From positions 1 through 25,953 of IMG/VR virus record IMGVR_UViG_3300002835_008928: a stretch of DNA of 25,953 nt; one strand, given 5' to 3'. This DNA comes from a virus. Below the pieces are notes generated by a model that saw only the letters and a list, made by a program, of their open reading frames with translations, was not told the origin of the DNA and did no database searches. Of the stretch, positions 24,069 through 25,953 are shown in pieces (position 1 is the first letter of the stretch; each line of letters opens with the position of its first letter). The translations under genes were made by a program, and so were the position numbers.

Positions 24069-25003
24069 AAAACTTGTTCTACTCCTCTATGACTTAAATT
24101 AACTTTTACAAATTTTTGATTTATTCCCGAATAATTCTTATCAAAGAAACATAAGAAAAAACCACCATTTCCGGCTCCACACAATTTATGCGCAATACAT
24201 CCATTTAAAGATGATAGGTAGTTATCTATTTCTTTTAGGCTTTCATCTTCTAAAACATTCTTTGATGTTCTTTTCTTTTCTTCCCAGCCATCTTTGATAA
24301 GTTTTAAAAATTTATCAAATTTTCCATTTAATAACATGTCTTCAGATTCGTCTACCAATGGATTGAATGTATCTATTTCTGGAACACTTACGCTTTTTAA
24401 TACAGAAGTAGAATTTCTAGTAATACCAGTAAAAAATAAATATGGCGTGTAATAATCAAAAAATGATGTTGGTAAAAATGTATACTTTGGTAAACCACTT
24501 GACGTAAATTCTATTTTTTTGAATCCGCCGATAGCACAACCAAATATATCTTGTTGTCCCAATAATGGATTTATAAGTTTTTCTAAAAAATGAGCCTTGG
24601 CTGCGCACTCAATATCAGAAATATTTTGTTCACGTAAAAGTGATATAGCTTTTATAAGAGAACAAGAATATGAAGAAGAAACAGCCAATCCAGAGCCATG
24701 AGAAAAAACATCACTTGTCATATGAACTGAGCACGGATGTACACGCTCTTTTTCAAAAAATAATTTTACTAAATCGTTTTTTATTTCTTGAATAGAATTT
24801 ACTTCTTCTCTTGATGAATAATTTACTATGTATTTTTGATCTAAACTGTTACGACCTAATAAATCTTTATACAAAGAAACGTAAGTGTATATTGTTGGGG
24901 TAAAAGATATGACAGATCCTTTTTTGTGCTTATCGATATAAGCATCCAAATCACTAGATCCACCAACTAAAGAAATTCGAACAGGACAACGAACTGTAAT
25001 CAT
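24065..25003 (-). CDS. hddA: GHMP kinase, heptose-7-phosphate 1-kinase (HddA-like)
   Basis: The protein has 312 residues. VRCPVRISLVGGSSDL near the N-terminus, GSGLAVSSS at 103-111 (the ATP phosphate loop of GHMP kinases) and LCGAGNGGFF near residue 280 are the three GHMP motifs. Among GHMP kinases the opening and the GAGNGGFF ending are typical of HddA, which phosphorylates D-glycero-alpha-D-manno-heptose-7-phosphate at C1 on the GDP-heptose path. Fucose and galacturonate kinases of the same family remain possible. It is coupled to the isomerase downstream by ATGA. Confidence 0.85.
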   Translation of the reverse strand: MITVRCPVRISLVGGSSDLDAYIDKHKKGSVISFTPTIYTYVSLYKDLLGRNSLDQKYIVNYSSREEVNSIQEIKNDLVKLFFEKERVHPCSVHMTSDVFSHGSGLAVSSSYSCSLIKAISLLREQNISDIECAAKAHFLEKLINPLLGQQDIFGCAIGGFKKIEFTSSGLPKYTFLPTSFFDYYTPYLFFTGITRNSTSVLKSVSVPEIDTFNPLVDESEDMLLNGKFDKFLKLIKDGWEEKKRTSKNVLEDESLKEIDNYLSSLNGCIAHKLCGAGNGGFFLCFFDKNYSGINQKFVKVNLSHRGVEQVL

Positions 25004-25650
25004 ATTTTTATAAACTCATCTGGGAACATGCTATTTTTATTTTCTAATGGCCTAGCAGTAATAAATTCCCATTTATTATTGCTATTACGTTCATCGGCTT
25101 GAACAAAATATGGTTTCTTTGGAGCCAAAACTTTAAAATGTTGTAATATACTCGCCACACCAATATCAACAGGTTTTTGATATTGGTAAACAAATAATTT
25201 TGTAACTTCGGCAACCGCCTTTTTAAATTTTTCAGAAAGATACAAAACTGCGTGTGTACTTAATACATTACCTATACGGAAAAAAGTATCATTATAATTT
25301 TTTGTCATATAATATGGATTCCCAGATGATGTTCCAACGTAAACAGAATCTATATCATTTGGAACTTCTAATATTGGATTAAAATCTTTAGTTATTTTAG
25401 CATCATCCTCTAAAATTAAAAGAGGTATATCATTATATGTTTCTAAAATTTTTACATGAGACATACCGCAGCCAAACCCATACCAATTACTTGGGGGGGA
25501 TGGTTCTATTTTATCTGGGGTCAAACCAGAAAAACGAATGTGGTTTTTAAAACCATATTCGTTAAACTGATTTATCATTTTTTCGGCATTACCTGTATCT
25601 TTATCAAGATTAATCCACACAACAGGAATTTCACGAAGATCTATAATCAT
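25000..25650 (-). CDS. GT25-type LPS glycosyltransferase
   Basis: The protein has 216 residues. It starts at ATG 25650, with GAGG six bases upstream, the clearest ribosome site in the block. VVWINLDKDTGNA at 10-22, GCGMSH at 60-65 and LLILEDDA at 77-84 (E81-D82-D83) follow the order of family 25 enzymes such as LgtB/LpsA, which add galactose or glucose to LPS. It is the first gene of the glycan block, next to a late-type promoter, so it should head the transcript. Confidence 0.85.
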   Translation of the reverse strand: MIIDLREIPVVWINLDKDTGNAEKMINQFNEYGFKNHIRFSGLTPDKIEPSPPSNWYGFGCGMSHVKILETYNDIPLLILEDDAKITKDFNPILEVPNDIDSVYVGTSSGNPYYMTKNYNDTFFRIGNVLSTHAVLYLSEKFKKAVAEVTKLFVYQYQKPVDIGVASILQHFKVLAPKKPYFVQADERNSNNKWEFITARPLENKNSMFPDEFIKI

Positions 25651-25693
25651 ATAACCTCACAATCAATATACTTTTAATTATTCTATTGTCAAG

Positions 25694-25701
25694 ATATTTA
25701 G
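25694..25701 (-). promoter_or_regulatory. Late-promoter-like CTAAATAT heading the glycan operon
   Basis: CTAAATAT on the minus strand lies in the divergent spacer 44 bases upstream of the GT25 start. It shares eight bases with the element upstream of the fibre genes (4388-4396). A start about six bases downstream leaves a leader of about 38 bases. No other gap of useful size exists until 11670, so it may drive all 19 genes. Confidence 0.5.
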
Positions 25702-25729
25702 TTGACTTTTTGAGAACCCAAAGTACATT
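25702..25729 (+). promoter_or_regulatory. Possible sigma-70-like promoter for uvsY
   Basis: TTGACT (25702-25707) and TACATT (25724-25729) are 16 bases apart on the plus strand, a fair host-type -35/-10 pair. The start would fall next to the uvsY ATG at 25736, so the message would be nearly leaderless. The -10 is weak. Confidence 0.3.
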
Positions 25730-25735
25730 AGCCAA

Positions 25736-25953
25736 ATGGATCTTGAAGAACTAAAGAATCATATAACAAAAGACTCTCAAGTAGACTCTACAGAACTAGG
25801 ATCTGAGGCCATTAGAATTCCACAGATACATGGAAAGTATCTAAATCTCCTTTCTGATTTTAAATTACTTCTGACAAAATATCAGAATGAATATGCTATT
25901 CAAAGATTGCGTAAATGGAAGATTTATACAGGTAAAGCCTCCCAAGAAGAATT
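25736..25953 (+). CDS. uvsY: UvsY recombination mediator, N-terminal 72 codons
   Basis: The frame opens at ATG 25736 and runs off the right edge without a stop. It begins MDLEELKNHITKDSQVDSTE, followed by IPQIHGKYLNLLSDFK and WKIYTGKASQEE, in line with UvsY of marine T4-like phages (T4 UvsY 137 residues). UvsY loads UvsX recombinase onto gp32-coated single-stranded DNA. It is the only plus-strand gene seen, divergent from the glycan block. No Shine-Dalgarno is visible in the 20 bases before the ATG. Confidence 0.87.
   Translation, partial: MDLEELKNHITKDSQVDSTELGSEAIRIPQIHGKYLNLLSDFKLLLTKYQNEYAIQRLRKWKIYTGKASQEE

Noticed and set aside
1-25953. tRNA genes, integrase, attachment sites, IS elements
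   Set aside because: No cloverleaf-like sequence, transposase, integrase motif or flanking duplication was seen; none can be claimed.

Overview
The window looks like part of the genome of a T4-like, contractile-tailed (myovirus) phage, most probably marine. The evidence is a run of recognisable T4 replication and late-transcription genes on the minus strand: the repressor RegA, clamp loader gp62 and gp44, sliding clamp gp45, recombination nuclease gp46/gp47 and late sigma factor gp55. The first 72 codons of UvsY start on the plus strand at the right edge. The packing is tight, with ATGA or GTGA stop/start overlaps and almost no spacer. No photosynthesis genes, tRNA, insertion sequence or integrase are visible, so the host cannot be fixed. 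The LPS-type sugar genes point to a Gram-negative host.

Layout from left to right; all genes are minus strand except uvsY. (1) 1-4337: structural genes. Two long collagen-like tail-fibre proteins (the first runs off the left edge) and a 131-residue beta-rich protein. (2) 4348-4396: a perfect 11-bp stem hairpin and a late-promoter-like CTAAATA element. (3) 4412-5629: a family 2 glycosyltransferase between regA and the fibres. (4) 5638-11620: the core block regA, 62, 44, 45, a 50-residue very basic peptide, 46, 47, 55. (5) 11671-25650: an uninterrupted block of 19 glycan genes, much more AT-rich by eye than the core genes. (6) 25651-25735: a short divergent control region. (7) 25736-end: uvsY.

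The glycan block holds what is needed to make and polymerise an unusual surface sugar. It has a heptose-like activation set: a GmhA-type isomerase, an HddA-type GHMP kinase, and one protein that fuses a HAD phosphatase to a cytidylyltransferase-like domain. It also has a second sugar nucleotidyltransferase, a second HAD phosphatase, two NAD-dependent epimerases/dehydratases, a half-length GDPD-like phosphodiesterase, five methyltransferases including one C-methyltransferase type and one FkbM type, and up to seven glycosyltransferases (families 25, 11, 10, 4 and GT-A types). No Wzx/Wzy or ABC exporter is visible. The products therefore probably feed the host envelope pathway or are attached to phage proteins.

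My working idea is that the phage alters host surface glycan during infection to exclude competitors or change receptors, or that it glycosylates its own Thr-rich collagen fibres. LPS-gene clusters are known in some marine T4-like cyanophages such as P-SSM2, so the cluster type is not new. The particular gene set, the fusion protein and the pairing with collagen fibres are the parts worth a second look.
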